Notes: generated by a model from the letters alone, not told the origin. 64,000 bases of DNA from CAZPQM01 sp964588995 (GCA_964588995.1 CAZPQM010000003.1:130253-194252), one strand, 5' to 3'; counted from the first letter of the stretch, positions 32,762 through 41,396 are shown. A program made the numbers and translations.

Positions 32762-32902
32762 TTAGAAATTATATGAACGAAGGACGTCGCTCATTTGATT
32801 CGACTTATTAAAGCCTTCATATTCATGCTTGAACATCACATCCAGATCGGCAAATAAGTCGTCCTCATGCATGTCATTCAGTTTTACTTCATATTCTTCC
32901 AT
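32762..32902 (-). CDS. 46-residue acidic small protein
   Basis: The gene is too short for automatic finders but is supported by AGGAGT eight bases ahead of the ATG and by a strong terminator 120 bases downstream on the same strand. The product starts MEEYEVKLNDMHEDDLFADL and continues through DVMFKHEYEGFNKSNQMSDV to an LRSYNF end. It is acidic, without membrane segment or Cys. It is the only gene I see in the 514-base nadK-rimK gap; the rest of the gap shows nothing clear. Function unknown. Confidence 0.65.
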   Translation of the reverse strand: MEEYEVKLNDMHEDDLFADLDVMFKHEYEGFNKSNQMSDVLRSYNF

Positions 32903-33124
32903 GGTGTTACTCCTCAAAAAATGTTTCATCACAACAACGAAAAGCCAGTATACGGAGTAATGTTTAAGAAAGATTTAACGGGATGCATTTTTATGCGGCA
33001 TTTTCAGCACAAAATGCACACTGTTTATTAACGTTTGAGGCAGCATACGGCTCAAAGCCCTAGAAAAGCAGGATAAAAGGTTAAGAAATAAAGGTATGAT
33101 AAAAAGCAGAAAAAAAGGGTTTTT

Positions 33125-34513
33125 CTATATTTCAGCTGCCTTTCCGCCTTTGGAAACCTCTTTTTCGATACATTCGATCATCAATGCGGCAATATCTTTA
33201 CCGGTGGCGGTCTCGACGCCCTCCAACCCGGGTGAGGAGTTAACCTCGAGAATTTTGGGCCCATCATCGGAACGAATGATATCAACACCCGCCACTTTCA
33301 GCCCGACGACCTTGGCCGCCTTAATCGCAAGCTTACGTTCGGCAGCGGTGAGTTTCACATTTTCCGCATGGCCCCCGAGATGTAGATTAGCACGGAATTC
33401 TCCGGGCGCTGCTACACGCTGAATGGAGGCGACCACCTTCCCGTCAATTACAAAACAGCGTATGTCTTTACCACCGGCTTCTTTAATAAACTCCTGAGCA
33501 AGAATATGCGCATCCAGGCTTTTAAACGCGTTAATGACCGATTCAGCTGCTTTCGCCGTTTCCGCCAGCACCACTCCACGTCCTTGCGCGCCTTCCAGCA
33601 ATTTCACAACGACCGGAGCGCCGCCGACATGTTGCACGAGGTCTTTCGTATCCTCAATGGAGTGCGCGAAGCTGGTCACCGGCATATTCACACCTTTCCG
33701 CGCCATCATCTGCAGGGTGCGGAGCTTATCCCGGCTGCGCGCAATCGCAACCGAATCATTCAGGCAATAGGCGCCCATCGTCTGAAACTGTCGTACCACC
33801 GCGCAACCATAAAAGGTCATGGACGGGCGGATGCGTGGAATAACGGCTTCCACATCACCAAGCTCTTCTCCCCCGCGGTAATATACCATGGGATTATTGG
33901 CCGTAATGTTCATATAGCAGTTCTGCACACGGATGAATTGCATCTCATGGCCGCGCTGTTTCCCCGCTTCGATAATGCGCTTATTCGAATAGAGGTCTGG
34001 ATTATTCGCAAGCAAGGCAATCGAAAGCGGATTATGGTGTTTTTGCGTCGTACGGTAATAGCCGCGCGCTTCCTGTTCGCTGATGCGGCCCAGCTTGAAA
34101 GCTTCTTCAGGGTCAACCATAAGGCGGCCTTTCATGGCTTCGCGGCCGATCAGCATACGATACCCCATGGAATCCCGGTTGGTCAGCGTGATTTCGATGG
34201 GCCAGCTTTCTCCGCCCAGCTGGAGTTGCGTTAGAATGACATGCCGTTTTTCGCTCTCGCCGCTCGAACTCTTAACCATGCGCCGGTCAATTACTTCGGC
34301 CTCACACCGCTTTACGATTTCCCGGTTACCCTGAATAGGATGGACGCGAAAACGTACATGGGGCTTGCCGTCCCGTTCAAAGGGCTGGATCTGATAAGCA
34401 TGCAGCGCAGAGGTTTTGGCACCGGAATCCACCCTGGCCTTAACCGCCGGCAGGTTTAGTTCCGGCAGATTGCACCATTCTTCGCGGCCGATAACGGTTT
34501 TTTCAGACATCAC
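33125..34513 (-). CDS. RimK-type glutamate ligase fused to an N-terminal retropepsin-like domain
   Basis: The protein has 462 residues. Residues about 5-150 form a zinc/aspartyl-protease-like domain of the RimB/DUF785 type, with VKARVDSGAKTSALHAY (D29-S30-G31) and MGYRMLIGREAMKGRLMVDP. Residues about 170-450 are an ATP-grasp ligase (PVVVKLLEGAQGRGVVLAET, DIRCFVIDGKVVASIQRVAA, KILEVNSSPGLEGVE). RimK adds glutamates to the S6 C-terminus, and RimB can trim them. Fusion puts opposing activities in one chain. Bordered upstream by the phytase-like gene. Confidence 0.85.
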   Translation of the reverse strand: MMSEKTVIGREEWCNLPELNLPAVKARVDSGAKTSALHAYQIQPFERDGKPHVRFRVHPIQGNREIVKRCEAEVIDRRMVKSSSGESEKRHVILTQLQLGGESWPIEITLTNRDSMGYRMLIGREAMKGRLMVDPEEAFKLGRISEQEARGYYRTTQKHHNPLSIALLANNPDLYSNKRIIEAGKQRGHEMQFIRVQNCYMNITANNPMVYYRGGEELGDVEAVIPRIRPSMTFYGCAVVRQFQTMGAYCLNDSVAIARSRDKLRTLQMMARKGVNMPVTSFAHSIEDTKDLVQHVGGAPVVVKLLEGAQGRGVVLAETAKAAESVINAFKSLDAHILAQEFIKEAGGKDIRCFVIDGKVVASIQRVAAPGEFRANLHLGGHAENVKLTAAERKLAIKAAKVVGLKVAGVDIIRSDDGPKILEVNSSPGLEGVETATGKDIAALMIECIEKEVSKGGKAAEI

Positions 34514-34541
34514 ACATCCCTTTCGCTCATGCCCTCGCTGC

Positions 34542-35531
34542 TTAATCGTTTAAGAGGAAGAGTGCAAGCACCGTTTTCTGGAACGCTTTGAAATTATTGT
34601 CCGACAGGGTGAGTAGGTAGGTTCGGCCATCGCGTTGAAAGCTCGCGAGCCCTTCGGCATTGTCGATATTCATATCGTTGTCCAGAAAGGCGAGCTCTTC
34701 CGCATCCAAAGTGCTGCCGGGGAATATTTCCGGATCGGAAACGCGCAGGATGCGATGTTTCAGCCCGCTGAAAATGCCGAAGGAACGCTCAAGAAACAGT
34801 AGGTCGCCGCTAGGAAGGCGGGTGGCATCAGTCAGCGCAAAATCTTTGTAATGCGGGTAGTTGATCGGCTCCGGCGGGCTGTCATTGGAAAAACGCCAGC
34901 CGATAATCTGGTTTTTTTCGTTGAGGCTGTCTTCCGCAAAGATCAGCAAGGAACCATCGGGCTGCAATATGATCGACTCAATGCCGCCATTATGATTGAG
35001 CTGATCGCTGATGTGCGCATCGAACACCATGGCATTCGTTGTATAGCGGTTCGTTTCAGGATGTTTGAACATACGTTCAAGCCGGTGAATGCGCTCATAG
35101 GCGATGAAAAACGCATCTTCAGCGTACTTTACGATCGCTTCGGCATCTTTATGCATCGACTCTTTGTAGGAAGTCGGGATGGGGCCAAAAACATTCACGT
35201 CGATCGCCCGCAGGCGGTGTTGATCCCAGTGAAGCGTCGCATCCAGAAAGAACCCGCGATCGGTCACCGCGTAGAGCCGTTCTCCGTCCCCGGTGACATC
35301 CAGGCCGGATAGTCCGCCAAAGCGGGGGTTTTCCGCCGTAAGCTCCCACGCACCCAACAGGGTGAGGTCATCGACCGGGCAGGGCAGGCTTTCACAGCGA
35401 TCGGAAATGATATGCGGCTTAATCTGAATGGAAAGCGGAGAAGCGAAAGCATTGCTGATGATCAGGCCACAAAACAGCCCGGTAATAAGGTGTCGAATCA
35501 CAGGCTTTCCTGTAAAACTTGCTTCCGGCAA
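34542..35531 (-). CDS. Phytase-like esterase domain secreted protein
   Basis: The protein has 329 residues with a signal peptide (about 1-30, LITGLFCGLIISNAFA). The mature chain is a beta-propeller of the phytase-like family: GGLSGLDVTGDGERLYAVTD, AFFIAYERIHRLERMF, GGIESIILQPDGSLLIFAED. Some members hydrolyse phosphate esters, many are uncharacterised. Its end is 28 bases before the rimK-fusion start, and its start overlaps the upstream lipoprotein gene by 34 bases. Confidence 0.75.
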   Translation of the reverse strand: MPEASFTGKPVIRHLITGLFCGLIISNAFASPLSIQIKPHIISDRCESLPCPVDDLTLLGAWELTAENPRFGGLSGLDVTGDGERLYAVTDRGFFLDATLHWDQHRLRAIDVNVFGPIPTSYKESMHKDAEAIVKYAEDAFFIAYERIHRLERMFKHPETNRYTTNAMVFDAHISDQLNHNGGIESIILQPDGSLLIFAEDSLNEKNQIIGWRFSNDSPPEPINYPHYKDFALTDATRLPSGDLLFLERSFGIFSGLKHRILRVSDPEIFPGSTLDAEELAFLDNDMNIDNAEGLASFQRDGRTYLLTLSDNNFKAFQKTVLALFLLND

Positions 35532-35836
35532 TAGGTAAAGGCGTCCTTCCAGCCGCGGTGATATTCATCGTTTTGCGCAAGGCGCCAGTCCTGCTCGAAC
35601 AGGCGTCGATATTGAAATACGTTATTGGCCGAGGACGCAGCACCGGTCTGACAGCCATGTTGCCAACCCTGAATGTAAAGCGGGGAATAATTGCCGCGTG
35701 ATGGCGGGCCGTCATACATGGTATAGCCCGGTTTGGAGGCGCAGGCGGATAACAGCATCATCAGCGTTCCAATCTGAATCAAGGTTAAGCATCCCGCCCA
35801 AGCAGAACAACGTGATGTAAGTCGTATCCGTATCAT
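35498..35836 (-). CDS. Small lipoprotein (paralogue of the 35833-36183 gene)
   Basis: The protein has 112 residues. A signal peptide ends at the lipobox LLSAC (Cys near residue 32). The mature domain (IQGWQHGCQTGAASSANNVF, DEYHRGWKDAFTYCRKQ) shares GW-x-GC-x-G, S-S-N, W-x-DA-x-x-YC with the protein encoded next upstream. Two Cys could form a disulfide. Function unknown; both genes plus the phytase-like gene are overlapping and co-transcribed. Confidence 0.7.
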   Translation of the reverse strand: MIRIRLTSRCSAWAGCLTLIQIGTLMMLLSACASKPGYTMYDGPPSRGNYSPLYIQGWQHGCQTGAASSANNVFQYRRLFEQDWRLAQNDEYHRGWKDAFTYCRKQVLQESL

Positions 35837-36183
35837 ATGTTGCTATTATGTCGCATGAGCGTGAGCATTGTAAAGGCGCAGTAATCATAGGCGTCCTGCC
35901 AGACGCGATAATACATAGCATCCTGCGCCAAAGTGCGGTCCAACCGGTAAACATGGGTACGAAATTGCGGCTGCACCAACTCGTTGGTGGAGGAGAGCCC
36001 GGACTCGCACCCGTCCATCCAGCCTTTCTGGTATTTCGGCGGTCCCTGCGGCGGGCGCAGCTCCATGCTGGTCGGCGTGTATTCCTCCTTCGCCATGCCA
36101 CGATCGAGCGCGCGCGGTATCATACTGGTGCAAGCGGTTAAGGTAAATGATAGCAATATTATGGTAAATATTCGGCCAACCAT
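35833..36183 (-). CDS. Small lipoprotein, first of a paralogous pair
   Basis: The start is ATG 36183 (a further ATG at 36192 is possible), giving 116 residues. Signal peptide VGRIFTIILLSFTLTAC places the lipobox Cys at about residue 18. The mature part (KYQKGWMDGCESGLSSTNEL, then RVWQDAYDYCAFTM) matches the neighbour at 35498-35836, so this is a tandem duplication. Overlap with the next gene is 4 bases. Function unknown. Confidence 0.7.
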   Translation of the reverse strand: MVGRIFTIILLSFTLTACTSMIPRALDRGMAKEEYTPTSMELRPPQGPPKYQKGWMDGCESGLSSTNELVQPQFRTHVYRLDRTLAQDAMYYRVWQDAYDYCAFTMLTLMRHNSNI

Positions 36184-36397
36184 GTACGTCATGTAGCACG
36201 AAATTTGGCCGCTGGCTAGTACCTGCTGACAGGAATAATCGTGTAGGAAAGAGCACGCAGTATGGTTTTTTTGTCAAAAATCGATTCTACCACCATGGAA
36301 ATAAATATTTTATAAATATGATAAAATACTGATATATAACAAATAACTGGAATGTAGGTTTATAACATTTCCATCATACCAAAAGTGTAAATTGGTG

Positions 36398-36426
36398 TTG
36401 ACGTGGCGGTGAGAATATGGATTATG
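36398..36426 (+). promoter_or_regulatory. Possible sigma-70 promoter for the 36462 gene
   Basis: TTGACG (36398-36403) is a strong -35, and 17 bases later ATTATG is a weak -10. The 278-base divergent gap here (36184-36461) is AT-rich and holds no gene; it must carry the promoters for both flanking directions. Confidence 0.35.
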
Positions 36427-36461
36427 CACACAACATTAACAACATCTTGTAGGGATACAGA

Positions 36462-36806
36462 ATGAGACATACTAAAATCGCCATATCATTTTTCATAACC
36501 GCTCTCTTCAGTGTGACAAATGTGCAAGCGCAAGGGTATCAGGCCGTTCCAAAGGCATATTACAGTCAGCAAAGCACCTCCGGGCTGGATGTTGCGGCAA
36601 TTGACCGCATGTTGCAGCAGGATACGATGATCGATTATCGCCGTATTGTCGTGCCGGCTCCGGCTGAGCAGCCACGCTTTGTCGTTCCAGTACAGCCCCA
36701 GCAGGTCGTACAGGCGCAGCCACAAATTCAGGCGCAGCCACAAATTCAGGCGCAAAACTATTATGCACCGCAGGCAGCCCAGCCGTATCAGCGCTACGGT
36801 TGGTAA
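36462..36806 (+). CDS. Secreted Gln/Pro-rich hypothetical protein
   Basis: The protein has 114 residues with a signal peptide ending VQAQ (residues about 1-23, IAISFFITALFSVTNVQA). The mature chain is low-complexity, with Gln-rich PAPAEQPRFVVPVQPQQVVQ and a perfect tandem hexapeptide repeat (AQPQIQ, 18-base unit at about 36714-36749). No domain is recognised. It is monocistronic and followed by a clear terminator at 36846-36878. Confidence 0.6.
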   Translation: MRHTKIAISFFITALFSVTNVQAQGYQAVPKAYYSQQSTSGLDVAAIDRMLQQDTMIDYRRIVVPAPAEQPRFVVPVQPQQVVQAQPQIQAQPQIQAQNYYAPQAAQPYQRYGW

Positions 36807-36845
36807 GAATGCGTCCATTGCGTTAATCTGAGACATTCTATATGA

Positions 36846-36878
36846 GCGTCCCGAAAAATGCCTTCGGGGCGCTTTTTT
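36846..36878 (+). terminator. Rho-independent terminator
   Basis: GCGTCCCGAA pairs with TTCGGGGCGC (one T-G pair) around a 7-base loop, followed by TTTTTT. Ends the 36462-36806 transcript. Confidence 0.9.
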
Positions 36879-36925
36879 ATGTGATTTAAGGCGGAAAAAC
36901 TGTTACACTAAGTTTCGGAGGGATC

Positions 36926-37324
36926 ATGATCAACAACGCTACATCTGTTCCGTTATCGGGATTGCAGGCGGCAAATAAGCAGCTAGCCGCATCGGCGAGT
37001 AACACCGCGAATCAGCTTTCGACCACGTCGAACGTGAATGGTGAATTGAAAGCGGAGCCGTATCGCGCGGTTGAAGTGGTCAATCAATCATTAGACTCAC
37101 GCGGGGTGCGGAGTGACTTTCGTGAATCTGCCCGGCCGAACCCGGTTATTTTTCAGCCGGACAATATTGCTGCCGACGAAAACGGGCTGGTTACCCTGCC
37201 TAATACTGATCAGGTCAGTGATACGGTCACGCGTTTGCAGGCTGAGCAATCCTTCCGCGCAAATTTGCAGGTTTTCTCTGCAATTGATGACACTCTGGGT
37301 TCGCTGCTCGATCGTAGTGAATAA
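36926..37324 (+). CDS. FlgC-like rod protein, standing alone
   Basis: The protein has 132 residues, the length of FlgC. It has SGLQAANKQLAASASNTANQ, which parallels the rod N-terminal GLxAxxxxLxxxASNxAN. It also has PYRAVEVVNQSL, and the middle-to-C-terminal PDNIAADENGLVTLPNTDQV then RLQAEQSFRANLQVFSAIDD, all paralleling FlgC. The usual flgB-flgC-fliE context is absent; the neighbour is gatC. It may be a second rod-like protein or a non-flagellar paralogue. GGAGGG precedes the ATG. Confidence 0.65.
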   Translation: MINNATSVPLSGLQAANKQLAASASNTANQLSTTSNVNGELKAEPYRAVEVVNQSLDSRGVRSDFRESARPNPVIFQPDNIAADENGLVTLPNTDQVSDTVTRLQAEQSFRANLQVFSAIDDTLGSLLDRSE

Positions 37325-37400
37325 CCACTAAATCCTTGCCTTTTGGCTCTATAACTCTATACATACACGCAATATTTTAACGTTTAGAACGGGTGTCGCT

Positions 37401-37688
37401 ATGTCTCTTACACAGGCAGACGTGCTGAAAATTGCGAAATTATCACGTCTTAAAATCGATGATCGGCAAACCAGCGCGATAACAAATGACCTGAACAGTA
37501 TTTTCAATTGGATTGAGCAGCTTCAGGAAGTCGATGTGGAAGACGTACCGGCGATGGCGGGCGTTGGTGATAATATTCAGCGTTTGCGGCATGACGAAGT
37601 AACCGATGGTAATATTAAAGACAAAGTGCTTTCCAACGCGCCAAAATCTGCGTTCGACTGTTATGTTGTGCCGAAAGTGGTGGAGTAA
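37401..37688 (+). CDS. gatC: Aspartyl/glutamyl-tRNA amidotransferase subunit C
   Basis: The protein has 95 residues. MSLTQADVLKIAKLSRLKID, then NDLNSIFNWIEQLQEVDVED and LRHDEVTDGNIKDKVLSNAP, are typical GatC blocks. GatC wraps GatA and GatB and stabilises the complex that converts Glu-tRNA(Gln) and Asp-tRNA(Asn) to the amides. First gene of gatC-gatA-x-gatB, 3 bases before gatA. Confidence 0.95.
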   Translation: MSLTQADVLKIAKLSRLKIDDRQTSAITNDLNSIFNWIEQLQEVDVEDVPAMAGVGDNIQRLRHDEVTDGNIKDKVLSNAPKSAFDCYVVPKVVE

Positions 37689-37691
37689 GTC

Positions 37692-39206
37692 ATGACCGAA
37701 CTCACGAAACTGACGATTAGCGAGGCCAAGAAAGGCCTGAAGGCAAATACATTTTCTGCGACTGAACTGACGGAAAGCTACATCGCCGCGATGGAAGCGA
37801 ATAGAGGCCTCAATGCCTATATCACCGAAACGCCGGACATCGCGCTGAGTCAGGCAAAACAGGCGGATGAACGCTACGCGAAAGGCGAGGCGAATGGCTT
37901 GCTGGACGGTATCCCCATCGCGGTGAAGGATTTATTCTGCACGGAGGGCGTCAAAACCACGGCGGCTTCGAAAATACTGGATCATTTCATCCCCCCTTAC
38001 GAATCGACCGTAACGCAGAATATGTTTGCCGAAGGCGCGGTGATGCTGGGTAAAACCAACCTCGACCAGTTCGCTATGGGTTCGGGTAATGTGACTTCCT
38101 ATCACGGCAATGTCATTAACCCTTGGAAAGCGAATGACTCCGATAAAGACCTTGTGCCGGGCGGTTCCTCTGGTGGTTCATCGGCTGCTGTCGCGGCGCG
38201 CATCGCAGCGGCGGCGCTTGGCACAGATACGGGCGGCTCAATCCGCCAGCCTGCGGCGTTTACTGGAACCGTGGGCGTCAAACCAACTTATGGGCGCTGC
38301 TCACGATTCGGTACGATTGCCTTTGCAAGCTCGCTCGATCAGGCAGGGCCGATTGCGCGCGATGTGAAAGACGCCGCAACGCTACTTCAGGCGATTAGCG
38401 GGTTCGACCCGAACGACTCGACCTCGGCGGATGTGCCCGTACCACATTGGAGCGAAGAACTCGCGCCCAATGTAAAAGGACTCAAAATCGGTATTCCAAA
38501 GGAATATCAAGCGGATGGTATGCCTGCTGAAATTACCGAAATGTGGGAAAAATCTGCTGAATGGTTAAAAGAAGCAGGGGCAGAAATTGTCGATATCTCG
38601 CTTCCGCATACAAAATACGCACTGGCGACGTATTATATTGTTGCGCCGGCAGAGGCCTCCTCCAACCTCGCGCGCTATGACGGGGTGCGCTATGGCCACC
38701 GTACGGCAGAAGCGGTGAAAAGCCTTGATGAAATGTATGAACTCACCCGCGCGGAAGGGTTTGGCGATGAAGTCAAGCGCCGGATTATGATCGGTACATA
38801 TGTGCTCTCAGCCGGATATTATGACGCCTATTACCGCCGCGCGCAAAAAATCCGCACGCTGATCGCGCGAGATTTTACAAGCGCGTACGAGCAGGTGGAT
38901 GCGATATTAACGCCGACGACCCCGTCTTCCGCCTTCGCCATTGGTGAAAATGAAGATGATCCGGTCAAAATGTACTTAAATGACCTCTTTACCGTACCCA
39001 CCTCGTTGGCAGGCTTGCCCGGCATGAGCGTACCGGTAGGGCTGGACGCGCGCGGCCTTCCACTAGGCGTGCAAATCATCGGCAAGGCCTTTGATGAGCA
39101 AACGATGCTGAATGTCGGTAAGGTAGTGGAAGAGGCGGCAGGGTTTGCAGCAGTGCCGCAGATAAATGGATTATTAGATGATTCGATGATTAGACAACAT
39201 GGCTAG
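37692..39206 (+). CDS. gatA: Glutamyl-tRNA(Gln) amidotransferase subunit A
   Basis: The protein has 504 residues. The amidase catalytic triad is visible: K79 in GIPIAVKDLF and the Ser-rich GGSSGGSSAAVAARIA segment with cis-Ser and nucleophile (about residues 155-180, TDTGGSIRQPAAFTG). GatA releases ammonia from glutamine for GatB. Its stop overlaps the start of an inserted four-helix-bundle gene by 8 bases. Confidence 0.96.
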   Translation: MTELTKLTISEAKKGLKANTFSATELTESYIAAMEANRGLNAYITETPDIALSQAKQADERYAKGEANGLLDGIPIAVKDLFCTEGVKTTAASKILDHFIPPYESTVTQNMFAEGAVMLGKTNLDQFAMGSGNVTSYHGNVINPWKANDSDKDLVPGGSSGGSSAAVAARIAAAALGTDTGGSIRQPAAFTGTVGVKPTYGRCSRFGTIAFASSLDQAGPIARDVKDAATLLQAISGFDPNDSTSADVPVPHWSEELAPNVKGLKIGIPKEYQADGMPAEITEMWEKSAEWLKEAGAEIVDISLPHTKYALATYYIVAPAEASSNLARYDGVRYGHRTAEAVKSLDEMYELTRAEGFGDEVKRRIMIGTYVLSAGYYDAYYRRAQKIRTLIARDFTSAYEQVDAILTPTTPSSAFAIGENEDDPVKMYLNDLFTVPTSLAGLPGMSVPVGLDARGLPLGVQIIGKAFDEQTMLNVGKVVEEAAGFAAVPQINGLLDDSMIRQHG

Positions 39207-39582
39207 TTTTGTATCATCTGCTATGGACCTGGAGGTGTTTAAGCTGGCGTATGACGTATCGTTGAAAATACATACATTATGTTTACAGTTTCCAAAAGCA
39301 GAACAATTTGCACTTTCGAGTCAGATGCGGCGCGCAAGTAAAGGAATTTGTACAAATATCCTAGAAGGGTTTGCCAAGCAGCCTCATTCCAAAGCCGAGT
39401 TTAAACGATTTTTAGTGATTGCCATTGGTAGCGCAAACGAGATGGTGCTATGGCTTAAATATTGTAAAGACCTGAATTACATAGAAGCTTCTAATGCGGA
39501 TAGATTATCAAATCAGTATGGACAAATTGCCGCAATGCTTCAAAATCTACATCAACGTTCTAGTGAGCAGGTGCCCGCATGA
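39199..39582 (+). CDS. Four-helix bundle (S23/IVS-type) protein inside gatCAB
   Basis: The protein has 127 residues; ATG 39223 (MDLEVFKLAYDVSL) is the conserved family start, while ATG 39199 adds 8 residues. The family pattern is seen in LQFPKAEQFALSSQMRRASK, then GICTNILEGFAKQPHSKAEF and FLVIAIGSANEMVLWLKYCK. Proteins of this kind were first described from intervening sequences of 23S rRNA genes; many others are stand-alone with unknown role. It overlaps gatA and gatB on both sides, so it is co-translated with the amidotransferase. Confidence 0.85.
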   Translation: MASFVSSAMDLEVFKLAYDVSLKIHTLCLQFPKAEQFALSSQMRRASKGICTNILEGFAKQPHSKAEFKRFLVIAIGSANEMVLWLKYCKDLNYIEASNADRLSNQYGQIAAMLQNLHQRSSEQVPA

Positions 39583-41069
39583 CTTTATCCAATCATTCAA
39601 CAATCGAATCATCTAACTATCTAACAGGTAATACCGGCGAGTGGGAGGTTGTGATCGGCCTCGAAATACACGCGCAGGTGACCTCAAATTCTAAGCTTTT
39701 TTCCGGTGCAGGGGTGGGGTTTGGCGCAGAGCCGAATCAGAATGTAAGCCTTATAGATGCAGCGATGCCAGGCATGCTGCCGGTGCTAAACGAATATTGC
39801 GTAGAACAGGCAGTGCGCACGGGGCTCGGGCTAAATGCAAAAATTAACCTCCGCAGCGTCTTTGACCGCAAAAACTATTTTTACGCAGATTTGCCACAAG
39901 GCTACCAGATTTCGCAATTTTCTGACCCGATTGTGGGTGAAGGACTCGTGAAGGTCGATATGCCCGATGGTAGTGTGATTGATTGCGGGATCGAGCGGAT
40001 TCACCTAGAGCAGGATGCTGGGAAATCAATGCATGATCAGTCGCCAACCGAGAGTTATATTGACCTTAACCGTTCAGGCGTGGCGCTGATGGAAATTGTG
40101 ACCAAGCCGGATCTACGTTCGGCGGAGCAGGCGGGTGAATTTATGAAAAAACTCCGTTCAATTTTGCGCTATCTCGGCACGTGTGATGCGGATATGGAAA
40201 AGGGAAATATGCGCTGTGATGCAAATATTTCGGTGCGTAAACCGGGTGGAGAGCTTGGAACGCGCAATGAAATCAAAAACTTAAATTCGATTCGCTTCAT
40301 CATCGCCGCTATAAATTATGAAGCACGACGGCAAATTGAGCTGATTGAATCGGGCGGAACGGTTGAACAGGCGACGCGGCTTTATGATACGAGCACAGGC
40401 GAAACACGAGTCATGCGCACGAAAGAAGATGCGCATGATTACCGCTATTTTCCGGATCCTGATTTGTATCCGCTGGTGATCGAGCAAGCATTTGTCGATG
40501 CGATTAACGATAACCTGCCGGAATTACCGGACGAAAAGCGCGCGCGTTATATGCAGGATTTTGGACTTTCGGCCTATGATGCAAGCGTGTTGGTCGCGGA
40601 GCAGGAATCGGCGGCCTATTTCGAACAAGTGGCAGAAGGAAATGATCCAAAACTTGCGGCAAACTGGGTGACTGCGGAGCTATTTGGAAGGTTAAATAAG
40701 GAAAACCTCTCAATTGCGGAAAGTCCAATATCGGAAGAGCAGCTTTCGGGCATAGTGACACTCATTAGTAACGACACAATTTCGGGCAAAATCGGTAAAC
40801 AGGTACTCGATTTGATGCTGACGGATGACTTTAAAGGGCAATCTGCTGAAGCAATCGTGGAGGCGAAAGGCCTTAAGCAGGTAACCGATATGGGTGAGAT
40901 CGAGAAAATAGTCGATGAAGTGCTCGCGCAAAATCATGGTCAGGTAGAAGCCTATAAACAGGGTAAAACCAACCTGCTTGGCTTCTTTGTCGGTCAGGTG
41001 ATGAAAGCAACCGGCGGTAAGGCCAATCCGAAAGCGGTAAACGAGCTGCTGCAGCAAAAATTACAATAG
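39579..41069 (+). CDS. gatB: Aspartyl/glutamyl-tRNA amidotransferase subunit B
   Basis: The protein has 496 residues. WEVVIGLEIHAQVTSNSKLF, the IDRKNYFYADLPQGYQISQF block, GVALMEIVTKPDLRSAEQAG and the YQB tail domain (FFVGQVMKATGGKANPKAVN) are clear. GatB phosphorylates Glu- or Asp-tRNA and amidates it with ammonia from GatA. Overlaps the four-helix gene by 4 bases. The first 24 residues before WEVVIGLE are an unusual Ser/Asn-rich leader. Confidence 0.95.
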   Translation: MTLSNHSTIESSNYLTGNTGEWEVVIGLEIHAQVTSNSKLFSGAGVGFGAEPNQNVSLIDAAMPGMLPVLNEYCVEQAVRTGLGLNAKINLRSVFDRKNYFYADLPQGYQISQFSDPIVGEGLVKVDMPDGSVIDCGIERIHLEQDAGKSMHDQSPTESYIDLNRSGVALMEIVTKPDLRSAEQAGEFMKKLRSILRYLGTCDADMEKGNMRCDANISVRKPGGELGTRNEIKNLNSIRFIIAAINYEARRQIELIESGGTVEQATRLYDTSTGETRVMRTKEDAHDYRYFPDPDLYPLVIEQAFVDAINDNLPELPDEKRARYMQDFGLSAYDASVLVAEQESAAYFEQVAEGNDPKLAANWVTAELFGRLNKENLSIAESPISEEQLSGIVTLISNDTISGKIGKQVLDLMLTDDFKGQSAEAIVEAKGLKQVTDMGEIEKIVDEVLAQNHGQVEAYKQGKTNLLGFFVGQVMKATGGKANPKAVNELLQQKLQ

Positions 41070-41105
41070 CCGGATTGCGCGCCATAATAATAAACTAGGA
41101 TAGGC

Positions 41106-41396
41106 ATGAATTCATCGCAGCCGACGAAAACCGAACCGCCAAAACTGTACCAACTGCTGGGTATGGTGGCGTCTCTGATCGCGTGGGTGACGGCCTTTGC
41201 AACCTTGCACTTGGCGCATGAAGATAAGCTCGCGGCCCTGACAGCTTGGGTTGTGGTGCTGGGGTGCTATGGGCTATCTATTATATTTCATAATATTGTT
41301 TCGCACTTAAAACTGCTCACCTTTTCACATAAAGGTATTATGGTAAGTACGGCCTTTATGTATATCCCTATGATGCTGTTTTATGCACTATGGTAG
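41106..41396 (+). CDS. Small three-helix membrane protein
   Basis: The protein has 96 residues with three hydrophobic segments: VASLIAWVTAFATLHL (about 17-34), ALTAWVVVLGCYGLSIIF (about 43-61) and STAFMYIPMMLFYALW (about 80-95). No family is recognised. It follows gatB by 36 bases and precedes another small membrane protein by 74 bases. Function unknown. Confidence 0.6.
   Translation: MNSSQPTKTEPPKLYQLLGMVASLIAWVTAFATLHLAHEDKLAALTAWVVVLGCYGLSIIFHNIVSHLKLLTFSHKGIMVSTAFMYIPMMLFYALW

Noticed and set aside
33506..34234. 242-residue plus-strand frame opposite the RimK fusion
   Set aside because: Fully antisense to a well-supported gene, His/Arg-rich as expected for the complement, no ribosome site.
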